Below, in pieces: positions 34,111 through 44,534 of a stretch of 64,000 bases of DNA. Within the stretch, counting starts at the first letter, position 1, and each line of letters starts with the position of its first letter. The DNA is from Hemileia vastatrix (taxonomy: Eukaryota > Basidiomycota > Pucciniomycetes > Pucciniales > Zaghouaniaceae): the NCBI GenBank assembly GCA_030280995.1, contig JASXTE010000014.1:4208656-4272655 (forward strand). Reading direction: 5' to 3'. A program made the translations under genes and the position numbers. Under the pieces are notes generated by a model. The model had not been told where the DNA came from, made no database searches, and saw only the letters and a list, made by a program, of their open reading frames with translations.

Positions 34111-35198
34111 TGCAGTCTTCCAACATTGACAGAGGCCTTTGTTGGTCTGTTTGGCACTGTTCTTGTATGTCTTAATTGAAATTGGTTGAAGAATTAGGTT
34201 TATTTTGGTTTTTATTCAGTGAATATTGGGACTATGGGTATGTGGATACTACCATTGGATTGCCCCGGCTTTTATCTATATTTTATGTCCTTTTGATATT
34301 TTTCATATTTAAAGTTTTAAGTGGTCATTTTCTCACTTTTCATTTCTAAAAGATAGATGTTTAATTTTGTTTTTGTGTTTTATGGGAGGGATAACCTTAA
34401 GTCTTAGGGTTAAGTGCTTAGTATTATTAAGTAGAGCTAATTTGGCTCTATATTCTATGTCTTAAAGTTGTCATAGCTTAATTTTGTGTTTTTAAGGTTT
34501 TAGTAGTCGTGGTGGATTTTTCTACATATTTTGGGCTTTATTGGAGGTTTTTAATGGTTTCCTGGCTTCAGGGAGGTCCGTCAGCCCAATGCAAGCGGCC
34601 CATCCATCTCGGTTATAGAAGGCTGGGGAGCTTTTCTAGAGGGTTTTTATTCAATTTGGCTGTTAAAAGCGCCAAATTCGTTGCTGGGCATGGATTTTTT
34701 AGATGGTGGTCTTTGTGTACATACTGAATAAGACAGTTTGGGGTAACCTTATTTATCATACAACCATCTGGTAATTATATCATTGTTTCTCACTCAGTTT
34801 TCACTGTTTTTTAGCCACAATTGGCTGTGTTTGATTCAAGGTTAGTTCTTAATTTAATATAACTTTGACCACTGGTTTCTCTGGTGTAGCTTTGAAACCT
34901 GCATCAAGTATTATTTCTGTTTTCGGTGCAAAAAGTGCTCAGTGTTTTGGTTTTCTGGTGTGGATTTCTCTGCATTTCAGGTTTCTGGTTCTTTGGTTCT
35001 CAGTGGTCTGCTGTTGGCTACTGTCTTGACTTGTAAAGCAATCAAGAAGTGTGTTGGAAGGGGTATTGTAACAGTCTCTAATTTGCTGTAGAAAATAAAT
35101 CTCACCTGGTATCTCTCAAAGGGACAGGGGTTTTCTCTCCAGTTTTACTCCAACTCCCTTAGTCAAGGCCTCTAGCTATTACTATAGGATTTCCTACA
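34111..35198 (+). repeat. C-type LTR (apparently solo)
   Basis: It is 1088 bp, starts TGCAGTC and ends CCTACA, and is homologous over its full length to the split LTR of element C. No matching partner, primer site or 5-bp target duplication was found (flanks AGCTT and ACGTG), so it is either an old solo LTR or one end of a rearranged element. Confidence 0.72.
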
Positions 35199-36549
35199 AC
35201 GTGTTTCATTTGAAAAATTCCACACAAACACACTGTGAAACATGTATGGTTTGGTTCTTGGGGTCTCAAACATGGGGTCAAATACATCCTACTTTTGTAC
35301 AATTTTCTTAACCACAATTCAGCCCACAAGTACCCACATCCTCCTGATCAGCTGTGCACCACCTTCCTTCCATCCTCACCCATATACTCCACGTCACAAC
35401 TCTTCTCCACCAGTTCATTTCCAAATCAAATTTTTCTCTTTCAAACCATAGTAAGTCAGTCTATTACATTTTATTCTGTTTTTTAAAAAAAATTTCCGCT
35501 CGAATTTCTATACTCACAACCTCTTATTTATATACAGGGTACATAAATATCTGAAATATTTTTTAGTTTCTCCTATTCTTTAACAAACTTTTCTTTTTTT
35601 CACTAATTTCTTTGTTTAGTGTTAATTTATTATGACTTTCCCAAAATCTACTTCCCAAAAATTTACTTGATTGAAACTCTGTGACCTTCGGATTTTAATT
35701 AACTGTCTGAAAATTAGATCTAACTTTGATGCCTGTTTTGGCTGTGCAAAGTCCACTCATGTTGGTCATCCAACCACATAAAAATTGAGTGGCTTTAATC
35801 AAATGAAAGTGGAGTTGAAATCCAAAACAAAAGGTTAGATGGATTTGACAATAAAGCAAATGAGGGAAAGATTCAAAAACTATTAAACAAATTACAAAAA
35901 AGCAAAGATGGCTTCTTCTTCAACTGGGTTTAGAGTTACCAAAGATAATGAAAAGCATGGAATCACATCAGTTTTTAAAATACTCAACTCTATGTGTCCT
36001 CTTTCTGATTAAATGGATGAACTCTTTGGTCAAAGGCCCAATGTTAGCCCCTTGAACATGATTCAAGGCCCAAGAATTGCTGAGTGTCATACAAATAGTC
36101 AATATTTTCTTTAGATCCTTCACTTGACTCTCCAGAATTTGGAGAACCATCTGCGTATTCTGAAATTGAGCTTTATGAGCCCATGGTAGTAAGACTAAAC
36201 TACTTTTACTATTATTGTTTCTTTTGTAGTGCTAATTTACTTCCCATGTATAAATCAGACCCAAGCCTCATCAAATCTAGAAATTTTTAAGGAAGTAGCT
36301 GACAATGAAATATTAGATGATAAAGAATCAACCCCTCCTAGCAACAGACTCAAGTAAAGAGCTTCTTCTAGTTTTGGGTCAACTCAATCAACATCAAAGG
36401 CTGTTTTTCCTGCTTATCGGGAGATTGTTAATAAACGCAAACCAGGTTATATTTTTTACTTTTGTTTTGACTAAAGAATTTTTCTCAATTCATTTCTCTT
36501 ACTCTAAAAAGTCTAACTTGTGTCAGAAAAAGAACAAGTGCAAATTGAA
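35199..36549. other. No supported gene
   Basis: AT-rich DNA with short frames of biased composition only. I see no motif that would justify a gene call. Confidence 0.45.
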
Positions 36550-36872
36550 ATCATGAAGTTGGAGTCTCATGAAAGAACCACAGAACTTCAACTAATTTTG
36601 AGGAAAAGAAGTGGATTCATTCACAATCAAAGGAAGAAACTTTTTTAGAAATTGAGAAAGATTGTTTATATTTGGAGAGGGAGAAGGTTAGGATTCAAAG
36701 AGAAGATGATGAAAAATATTAAAATAACTGATTTCAATAGGAAAACGTCAAAAATCAGTTACAGGCTGATGAATTAAAAATGAAGCAACTTGATGCTAAA
36801 AAATCAAGAAATCAAGCTTTTTTACTTGCCTGTGTTAATGCAAATAAGTCAAATTATGATATTAAAGAGTAG
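36550..36872 (+). pseudogene. Coiled-coil protein remnant
   Basis: One frame reads, with several stops, LEREKVRIQREDDEKY and, after a gap, ENVKNQLQADELKMKQLDAKKSRNQ, a charged heptad-like pattern that ends at a TAG near 36870. The upstream part (KLESHERTTELQL) is of the same type. Such Glu/Lys/Gln-rich coiled coils occur at the C-termini of fungal transposon companion proteins, but the identity is not established. Confidence 0.35.
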
Positions 36873-37061
36873 CTTTCTTTACTTGGTTAAAATTGAGTAA
36901 ATATTCATACATTTCTTTCTGGATTTCTCCATTAATATCAACATGAAACTCTTCCAAAAATTCAAGTATCTCCTTCCTTAGATTTTTAAACTCTTCAACA
37001 TTTTTTGTCTAACTAAACTACTTATATCTAATAATATAGATCATACTCTGTCAATCATACT

Positions 37062-37724
37062 TTATATTTTTTCATCAAATACGCTTAGGAATTTTTCTCT
37101 TGTCTTAGATTTATCACTTTCTTTTATTTTTTCCAAAATACAATCATCATCCACAGATTCTTTTCTTTTGCTTTTTTTATGCAATCTACTACTTGAAGAA
37201 TAATTTTTCCATGACCATTTTCCAGCTAAAAAAAATTTTTTTTTATTGAGTCTCAATTTTATATTTTTAAAGTATTTCTCCAAACTCACCAGATTTCTCA
37301 ATGGAGGAATAAGTTTTGTATGAATCTTCCTCTTCATCAGAAATAATATCTCTTCTGGTTTGTGATTGTTTTTTTCAATTATCTTCAATGGCCTAATTTA
37401 TTTCATTTTAAATAATATTTGTCTTTTTTATCTATTCCAATAATGAAAGATAATGAAATAATCTTACACAGTCTCTATTTTAACCTGGTGAGTCCAAAAT
37501 ATTAAGTTTGTGAATTGAGATTTCGGTTCAGGATTAAGTTTAAGAACATCACATTTTAAATGACACCAATGGCAGCTTTGACAAGTTTTGACTCTTGTTT
37601 GAACTACTGTATTTTTAACACAATACTAATTAGATTTTTTGAATCTTGAGCATGGTTTAGAGTATTGATATGTGAGCTGATAACCATTGTTAGAATAGTC
37701 TTCAATACTAGATGAGGTACTCAT
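37062..37724 (-). pseudogene. Third copy of the permuted Zn2Cys6-like accessory gene, decayed
   Basis: From ATG 37724 the minus frame reads MSTSSSIEDYSNNGY and then the cluster C-S-R-F-x6-C-x12-C-Q-S-C-x6-C. The second cysteine is replaced by phenylalanine and a TAG stop lies in the first x6 segment, but every spacing matches the genes in elements B and C. Further down, 37388-37062 is an open 108-codon frame with a Lys/Arg-rich centre (SRLHKKSKRKES) followed by an acidic helix-prone tail, as in the element B protein. Frame connections between the two parts are broken. No flanking LTR pair was found, so the parent element is not known. Confidence 0.6.
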
Positions 37725-38666
37725 TTTAAATATTCTGGAGAAAATTAAACTTGAAATATACTTTGGTTGTTAAGGAAAATGGATCTTAGTAGACCAAGAA
37801 TAATTATGGAAGCTAAGTATGCAAATTTATTTCAGCAAAAAATTAACCTGCAATTCACCATATTATAGGGTCCAGACCACCAAATTATTTATATGTCAAA
37901 AAAATTTATGTCAAAAAAATTTTTTTGACAATACCCCTCCCCCTGTTATTTACCATTACAGAGGGTGGGGATCACCATTTTTTTTCTAAGTCAGAAAAAA
38001 ATTTATGATAAAAAAAAGGCAATACCCTCCCCTGTGTTTTATTGAAGTAGGGGCATAGATTGCCAAAATTCATGTTCATTGCATAAATTAAAATGAAAAA
38101 AAGTCTTATAAGATAATTAACAAACCTAAATTAATTAAAAATCAAGTAAAAATATGAGTGGAAATCATCTGTGACCAAAGTCAATTAAATCAAACACAAA
38201 TGTATACATGAACCTCATGAGAAAACTTAATTTTCTCATGATTAACACTACATGACACACGGCCAATGGCTCATTAATTTAGTTAAGTATATTCTCATAT
38301 ATGAATTTTAAAATGAAATATGTGAAATTAAAATAAAAGCTGACAACCTATATTACACCACATACTTTTTTTCTACCTAATTTATTTTGTTTTACCTCAC
38401 CTTTTTCTCTTACTTTATCAATCCTATTGACCAGCTTCTTATTGGTTTTAAAAGAACAGAAAAAGTTAGTAAATTATTCACAGAATTATAAGCCAGTTGG
38501 TGATTTAGTTGTCTCGAAATTGGATGAAACATACCTAAAAAGCTCTCCTCAAACTACCTGAGAGAAATAGTCACAAAAATTTCCAAAAAAGAGCCCCAAA
38601 AGTTGCCAAAAAATGTCCCAAAGTACCCAAAGAGTGTTCCAAAAGTTTCAAAAAAGTGTCATTAAA
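37725..38666. other. No gene; A-rich spacer and TTCCAAAA repeats
   Basis: About 37880-38060 has two diverged blocks of 'tcaaaaaaattt' plus 'caataccc(t)ccccctg'. From 38540 to 38666 there is a degenerate array of 'ttccaaaaaa' and 'agtgtc' words. This array continues beyond the CACTA-type insertion at 40530, showing that the insertion split it. Confidence 0.45.
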
Positions 38667-40529
38667 CACCACACAATATTTGGGGGGGGACTTTCTAGAA
38701 AGTCCTCAACTTGAAGTCAGATGGAAATCACATGGAACTCAGACTGAAGTAAAACTGAACTTTCACTTAAAGTATCACACAAATAATAATGGATATATAT
38801 TGAAAACATAGTGAAAGTGTGAGGATAACTGAATGGAAGCCAGAAAAAATTATTCCATGAGTCTACTCAATGCACAGTATTTTTTGGAGAAACTTATTTA
38901 AATAATAATTTATTAATTTAAGTTGATCAATAAAAATTGATTGACAATATCACAATTCTTAAAACAATAATTTTATTAAAAACATTCAGATTACATATAA
39001 AAAAAATCAGTGACTTTTACTATTACATACAACTTTTTTTACAGAATTGAAAACTATGTTTCAGCTAATATTTTATGGAAGTGAACTCTGTTCTTTTCCC
39101 AAAGAACAGAGTTCATCCTCCTATTTTCACATTTAGTTTGCACCAATAACCATCCCTTTCAATTCTATCAACACATGCTTGTCATCCCTCACCACCCCTT
39201 TCGCTACCCTCCCAGCCCCATTGTATGCCATCCTCTTTTGATCCCCATTTCATCCCTCCCAACCTCTCCCCACCCTTTTCTTTATTCAAAACACCTGGGA
39301 AACCCTTAATCTTCCCTTCAAACTCTTTCCCAACCTTTTTGCTACCCCATATACCCCTCCTTACCCCTCTCACCAGCCTCTCCAACCCTTGTAGCCCCAT
39401 TCCTCCCCTTTACCTCACCTCCACAATCCTTGAACCCCAATTTCCTCCCTTTCAACTCAGTTCCTATTTCTGTATATAAAAATAAATTGTTAGGGAGGAA
39501 TTGGGAGGTAAGAAAACTGGAAGGAGAGGGGTGGAAGGGAGAGGCAAATGTGGATAGGGGTTGATAATGATGAAAAAGGGAGTGAAAAGGGTGGGGAGAA
39601 AGATAAGGTGAGGATAAAGGAATATTTCAAAGAAAAAATAGTGGGGTATTCTTGAGACAGAGTAAAAAAGACAATAAAAGAAGATAGCAATACAAAATAA
39701 ATATACAAAAAATGTAAAATATATAAAACATGTTACAAAGAGTGGGCACAGAAATTCCTTGAATCCTAAAAATATACAACTCTTATACTGTTATTTTCTT
39801 CATTTACTTAAATCAAATAAAAATCTACATTTTAATATTTTGAAAATTTTGAAGATGAAGGGAAATAAATTTTAATAAATATTAGTATGAATTTTTTAAT
39901 TATTTACTAGAAAAATATAGTATTTTAATTGAATTTGAAAATTATATGTCTAAGTAAAGTCTTTGTAACATCATTTTTAAGATTTTTGCACCTTCTTAAG
40001 ATATTTTAATGATTTATAATATTCAATATTATCTAGTCATAAAAAAAGTATATAATTTTTTAATTCTTAAAAATAATACAATAAATAATATAAATGCACA
40101 AAATAACCATTCATTAACAAATTGACATATTTCAAATGATAGTTTCTCCATGTATTTCTGGCGAAAGAAACTTATATAATTATGTTAGATGGTATCTTTC
40201 TGGATCTATAATTTGGTGTACTTTTTTTAAAAAATTGCAAAGAAACTTCTTAAATAGTTTAAAATATGTATTTTTCAGAATAATTTGGGTGTGGTCTGCA
40301 CTGTATTAAAATTTCTATAAAAAATCTGATTCTTCATATCTCAAGATTTGTTCAAAGTATTATTACCTATGCTTCATTAAATGTTCAAGTTGTATTCATA
40401 TTGAGTTCACCAGAATGTCAATATTTTTTCTTGGTGGTTTCATCTCTAATCCAATGTGGACTCAAAAAGATATGAATTAGGGTTCAATTTTGCGGACTTA
40501 CTAGCATGTCCCCCCCATATTGCGTGGTG
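38667..40529. mobile_element. Non-autonomous CACTA-type element, 1863 bp
   Basis: The left end is CACCACACAATATTTGGGG and the right end reads inward as CACCACGCAATATGGGGGG. Flanking trinucleotides are AAA at 38664-38666 and AAA at 40530-40532. Just inside the left end is a palindrome GGACTTTCTAGAAAGTCC, and the right end has a diverged version (GGACTTACTAGCATGTCC). The left subterminal region 'ctcaacttgaagtcagatggaa' is shared with the terminus at 45811. No transposase is encoded; the inside is AT-rich and includes a repeat segment also present in the Harbinger element. Confidence 0.82.
38988..39340 (+). repeat. Repeat segment with GAAC-type palindrome, copy 1
   Basis: This starts at 'attacatata' and runs through 'gaaaactatgtttcagctaatattttatggaa', the palindrome TGAACTCTGTTCTT...AAGAACAGAGTTCA (about 39082-39115), then 'ccatccctttcaattctatcaacacatgcttg' and C-rich DNA. 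It matches 42283-42640 inside the Harbinger element. A shorter copy is at 41950-42110. Confidence 0.75.
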
Positions 40530-41502
40530 AAAGTACCCTAAAACCTCTTCAAAAAATGCTAGAAAAGTTCAAAAAAGTTCAAAAAAAAGTTTCAAAAATC
40601 ATCTAAAAAAGTGCCAAATGACTTAGAAACACTATAAAATGCTTTTGAAATGATTCAGAATGGTTTCCAAAGGTTTCAAGCATTTCTGAATTGATTTAGT
40701 GAAAAAATAGCCCAAAAGTAGCCCAAAAACACCTATAATTCACTGAGAAATGCTTGGAAAATGTTTCTGGAAGGTTTTAACAAAAAAAACCAAAAATAGG
40801 CCAAAAACACCTCAAAGTAAGTGGAAATTTCTTGGAAAATGTTTTCAAATAATTTCCAAATGATTCCAAAGCTATTAAGCAAAAAAAATTCCAAAAAAGT
40901 GAAAATTCCTCAAATGACCAAAAAACACCAAAAAGTCAATAAATCATGCATAAAAATGATAGAGAACAAGAAAGAAAGGAAGAAATAGGTTTGAAAGGGA
41001 AATAAGAACAGATAAATCAGAATTCAAACAAAAAAGATAATAATAAAAAACAAAAAAAGAGACAAGAAAAAAGGCATTTCAATTAGCAATTAAATTTAAA
41101 AAAATGAGAAATTGACTTACTTTGAGTGCTGTGATGTGAGAAGTATCAGAACCAACAATGGATGATGGAAGTTAGAGATAAAGAGAATATTAAATATCTT
41201 AGTGAGACAGAATCTTAGAAATGTTATGAGTTTGCAAATGTTATGAAATTTCAAGTCTGAGAGCTGAACCAAAAGAAATGAAACTGAGAAACTGAGGAGT
41301 TTCATTGGCAAAAATTATTACACAAAAAACAAAATTTTAAATCAGTTAAGCTAGGCCCTCAAAATGAGAAGCTGCAGCAGTGATCTCAAGTTGATTGTGT
41401 ACTGAAAGTGGCATGCTATGCTAGTGAACAGTGGTAAAGATTAAGAGTAAGTGTATGATTATAGGATTGGTTAAGTTCTGGTAAGATATATACCTTGCTA
41501 AT
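40530..41502. other. No gene; A-rich degenerate repeats
   Basis: The 'ttccaaaaa' and 'agtttcaaaaa' word array seen at 38540-38666 continues to about 40930. The rest is A/T-rich with no supported frame. Confidence 0.5.
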
Positions 41503-41784
41503 AGGGGGTGTCAGTTCTGGCAAATCCGCACTTAAATTAAGTGCGGATTTCAAACCAAATCAGCACTTACAAATCAGCACTTAAATTTTGCAAAAAAGTC
41601 ACTTATTTCAAAAAAGGGTGTCAGTTATGACCTCAAATCAGCACTTTTTTCCCGTTTTTTTTCACAACCACATTTTGGCCACAAAACATCCCTTCGTTTC
41701 TTACCCCATCCCTGTCACATGTGACACACTGACCTTCCTCGCTACCTACCCATCAATCCTCGGCACACACCCCTTCCTGACATT

Positions 41785-42454
41785 TTCAATATTTTGACCA
41801 GGCATGTTTACATTCTTTTTTACTTATTTCTTCTACTTTTTAATCTTTTTTCTTGTTATGTGCCAGTTTCATAATGCCTCCCAGACATTCCAAATCTCAA
41901 AAGGTAACTCAAAAATCTGCTTCGTCACAAAAGTCTCCTCGTAAAGCAAGGATTACATATACAAAAAATCAGTGACTTTTTCTATTACTTACAACTGTTT
42001 TTACAGAATTGAAAACTATGTTTCAGCTAATATTTTATGGAAGTGAACTCTGTTCTTCGCCCGAAGAACAGAGTTCATCTTCCTATTTTCACATTCTGTT
42101 TGCACCAATCTCCAACATTTTCAATATTTTGACCAGGCATGTTTACATTCTTTTTTACTTATTTCTTCTACTTTTTAATCTTTTTTCTTGTTATGTGCCA
42201 GTTTCATAATGCCTCCCAGACATTCCAAATCTCAAAAGGTAACTCAAAAATCTGCTTCGTCACAAAAGTCTCCTCGTAAAGCAAGGATTACATATACAAA
42301 AAATCAGTGACTTTTTCTATTACTTACAACTGTTTTTACAGAATTGAAAACTATGTTTCAGCTAATATTTTATGGAAGTGAACTCTGTTCTTCGCCCAAA
42401 GAACAGAGTTCATCCTCCTATTTTCACACTCTGTTTGCACCAATCTCCATCCCT
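41785..42454 (+). repeat. 335-bp tandem duplication inside the Harbinger element
   Basis: Bases 41785-42119 and 42120-42454 are almost identical, including 'ttttgaccaggcatgtttacattc', a small ORF start and a palindrome with GAACTCTGTTCTTCG...CGAAGAACAGAGTTC arms. The unit offset is 335 bp (ATG at 41874 and 42209). The duplication is recent, judging by the near identity. Confidence 0.85.
41874..42310 (+). pseudogene. Truncated companion ORF of the Harbinger element (two copies)
   Basis: Two identical 33-residue frames (41874-41975 and 42209-42310) start MPPRHSKSQKV, continue Ser/Lys-rich to SPRKARITYTKNQ and stop. Autonomous Harbinger elements normally have a second gene for a SANT/Myb-like DNA-binding protein, transcribed divergently from the transposase. 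Position, orientation and the basic N-terminus fit the beginning of such a protein, cut short where the repeat segment 'attacatata...' begins. The remainder is absent. If a companion protein is needed, the element would depend on a copy elsewhere (inference). Confidence 0.5.
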
Positions 42455-42824
42455 TTCAATTCTATCAACACATGCTTGTCTTCCCTCCCCATGCCTTTCG
42501 CTATCCTCCCAGCCCCATTGTATGCCATCCTCTTTTGATCCCCATTTCACCCCTCTCAACCTCTCCCAGACCCTTTTCTTCATTTAAAATGCCTCGGAAC
42601 CCTTAATATTCCCTTCCAACTCTTTCCCAACCTTTGAGTGACTGAAAAAATATGCGTTTGCTGAAAATATGCAATTTCATGTTGAGTTGATGAAAGAAAA
42701 CACAGAGAGAAAAAAAATAAGACTTTAACAGCAAATTCAAAAACCAAAAAAATATGCAAAAAAATTTACCATTCTCAGTGAATAATACATGCAAATTGAT
42801 AATTTGAAGAGAAAGAGAAAAAAA

Positions 42825-44084
42825 TTAAAATTGCGTTGAAAAATGTTGGAGTGTTATTGGAAGGATTTTCGCCCTTATACTAGTTGATTGAGAAATAGAA
42901 GTGTTGGATATAGTCGGAGGTGAATCAACTTGTTCATCTTCATACAGCTCTAACCATTGATCTTTGAGGTCAGCAAGTAGGTTATGAAGTATAGTGCAAC
43001 ACAGAATCCAGTTGATCACCGCCTCCATTTCAGATTTATTTCTAAGAGGACTTCTTAATTCCCTTAAACTAGAAAAACGGCCTTTCAAGATTCCAATAGA
43101 ATGTTCAATACGGACTCTTGACTTTGCCAAATGATTGTTGAATTTGGCATTTTGACTGTCTTCTGAAGCTGCTCCCCGAAAAGCAGGAAGTACATACTTT
43201 CCATTCACATAAGCAGAATCTGCAAGAAGATACTGATTTTCATCAAAGAATTTTTCAGGTTCATTTGAAATATGCATTCTTTGGAAGACGTAGGAGTCAT
43301 GACATGAGCCAGGATAGCCAGCGAAGAATGATATAAATTTTTTGTTTACGTCACATATAATCTGAACGTTAATTGAATATCTATAAAGAAGATATATTTG
43401 TTTGTGTTAGTTTCAAGGAGGATGAAAGGAGTTAAAAATAATCTACCTCTGTTTACGGTCAAAGTAATTGTTTCCACCTTGAGCAGGTTTCTGGCTCAAA
43501 GGAATAGTAGTACCATCAACAAAACCAATACATCCTGGAAAGCCCTCTGCTTGCATAACCTGAGATGATTCAAGTCGCTCTTCTTTTGTTGGCCAGGTGA
43601 GAAGTTGAGATTCCAAGGAGTTGATGGCAGTGATACATCGTTTGGTATAAGTGTTAACTGAACCATACCCTAAATCAAAGACATTTTCTAAACGTTTCAA
43701 AGCGGCTCCATTACCATTTGAACCCAAACGACATAGTGTGATGGCCAATTGAATTGAAGGATGTCGTTGTTCTTTTTGAGAATTATTGTGAAATATGGGA
43801 TGATCCTGAATAAGCTCAAGCAATTTAAGGAAACATTCCTGAGAAGTCCTGAACAGCTGTCTAAAACTGGGTGTAGATAGGTTAAGAAGTGTTTGGATGG
43901 TGTACTTGGGGGTATGAAGTACTTGAGGCTTTCTGGGAAGAAGGTAACGTTTCCTGGCCATTTTTGATAAAACGACAAAATCTTCTTCTAGATCAGAATC
44001 GGAATCAGAGTCCAAGAGCAGTTCAAGCGCCATGAAAGTCATTGCTTTATGTAATTTATCATGATTTGAGAGTGAGGAAGGCAT
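42825..44084 (-). CDS. HARBI1-like DDE transposase
   Basis: Exon 1 runs 44084-43447 and exon 2 runs 43380-42825, with a 66-bp intron (43381-43446, GTAGAT...TTATAG, phase 2). The spliced frame is open for 397 aa. The first part is an acidic N-terminus and a helical region (TPSFRQLFRTSQECFLKLLELI). The DDE_4 endonuclease follows, with D in GFVDGTTIPL (about residue 190), D in GYPGSCHDSY (about 241) and E in SRVRIEHSIGILKGRF (about 305). LLADSAY and LPAFRG are also typical of HARBI1/PIF proteins. All three catalytic residues are present and no break is seen, so the protein may be active. The splice model joins DRKQR to YSINVQIICD without loss. Confidence 0.88.
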
Positions 44085-44534
44085 AACTCTTATATGATAT
44101 GATATGAAGATGTAAGTGATGTACGATGTTTTGAGTTATGAAGTGTTATTCTGCGGAGTGCTGCGTATGAATGGGATGATGCTGACAAATCAGTGAAATG
44201 GGACTTGATGGTGAAATCAGCACTTTTGGTTGAGAAAGTGCGGATTTGAGTGAAATAAGTGACTTATTTCATTTTGAAATCCACCAGTATTGGGGCTAGT
44301 GTGTTTTGGAAATCCGCACTTATTTAAGTGCGGATTTGTAAGTGCAGATTTGCCAGAACTGACACCCCCTAATATGAATAAGCCCTTAAGGATTAGGTGG
44401 AAAAAAAATTCCTGGTGTTGGCGCTTTTGTACCTAGTGTTGGTGTCTTTGTACCTAGTGCTGACTAATCATGATGATGAAGGGAAGTGTTTTGATGACTT
44501 TTTCAGGGAAAAATATGCTATTGATATACACCTG

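Larger units (their letters stand above)
41503..44370. mobile_element. PIF/Harbinger DNA transposon, 2868 bp, complete ends
   Basis: Terminal inverted repeats AGGGGGTGTCAGTTCTGGCA (left) and its complement (right) are flanked by AAT at 41500-41502 and AAT at 44371-44373, a 3-bp target duplication. Inside each terminus is a palindrome, AAATCCGCACTTAA...TTAAGTGCGGATTT (41522-41550 left, 44310-44337 right), and short 'aaatcagcactt' subterminal repeats. The element carries a two-exon transposase on the minus strand and remnants of a second, divergent ORF on the plus strand. Confidence 0.9.

Noticed and set aside
34111..35198. Second LTR of a complete element paired with the C LTR at 31704-32532
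   Set aside because: The DNA between them is a gag fragment on the opposite strand, there is no primer site after the first LTR, and flanking 5-mers do not match.
39182..39708. Pro/Ser/Phe-rich and Gly-rich open frames around 39.2-39.7 kb
   Set aside because: They come from C/T-rich and purine-rich strands of a repeat segment, differ between its copies and have no recognisable domain.
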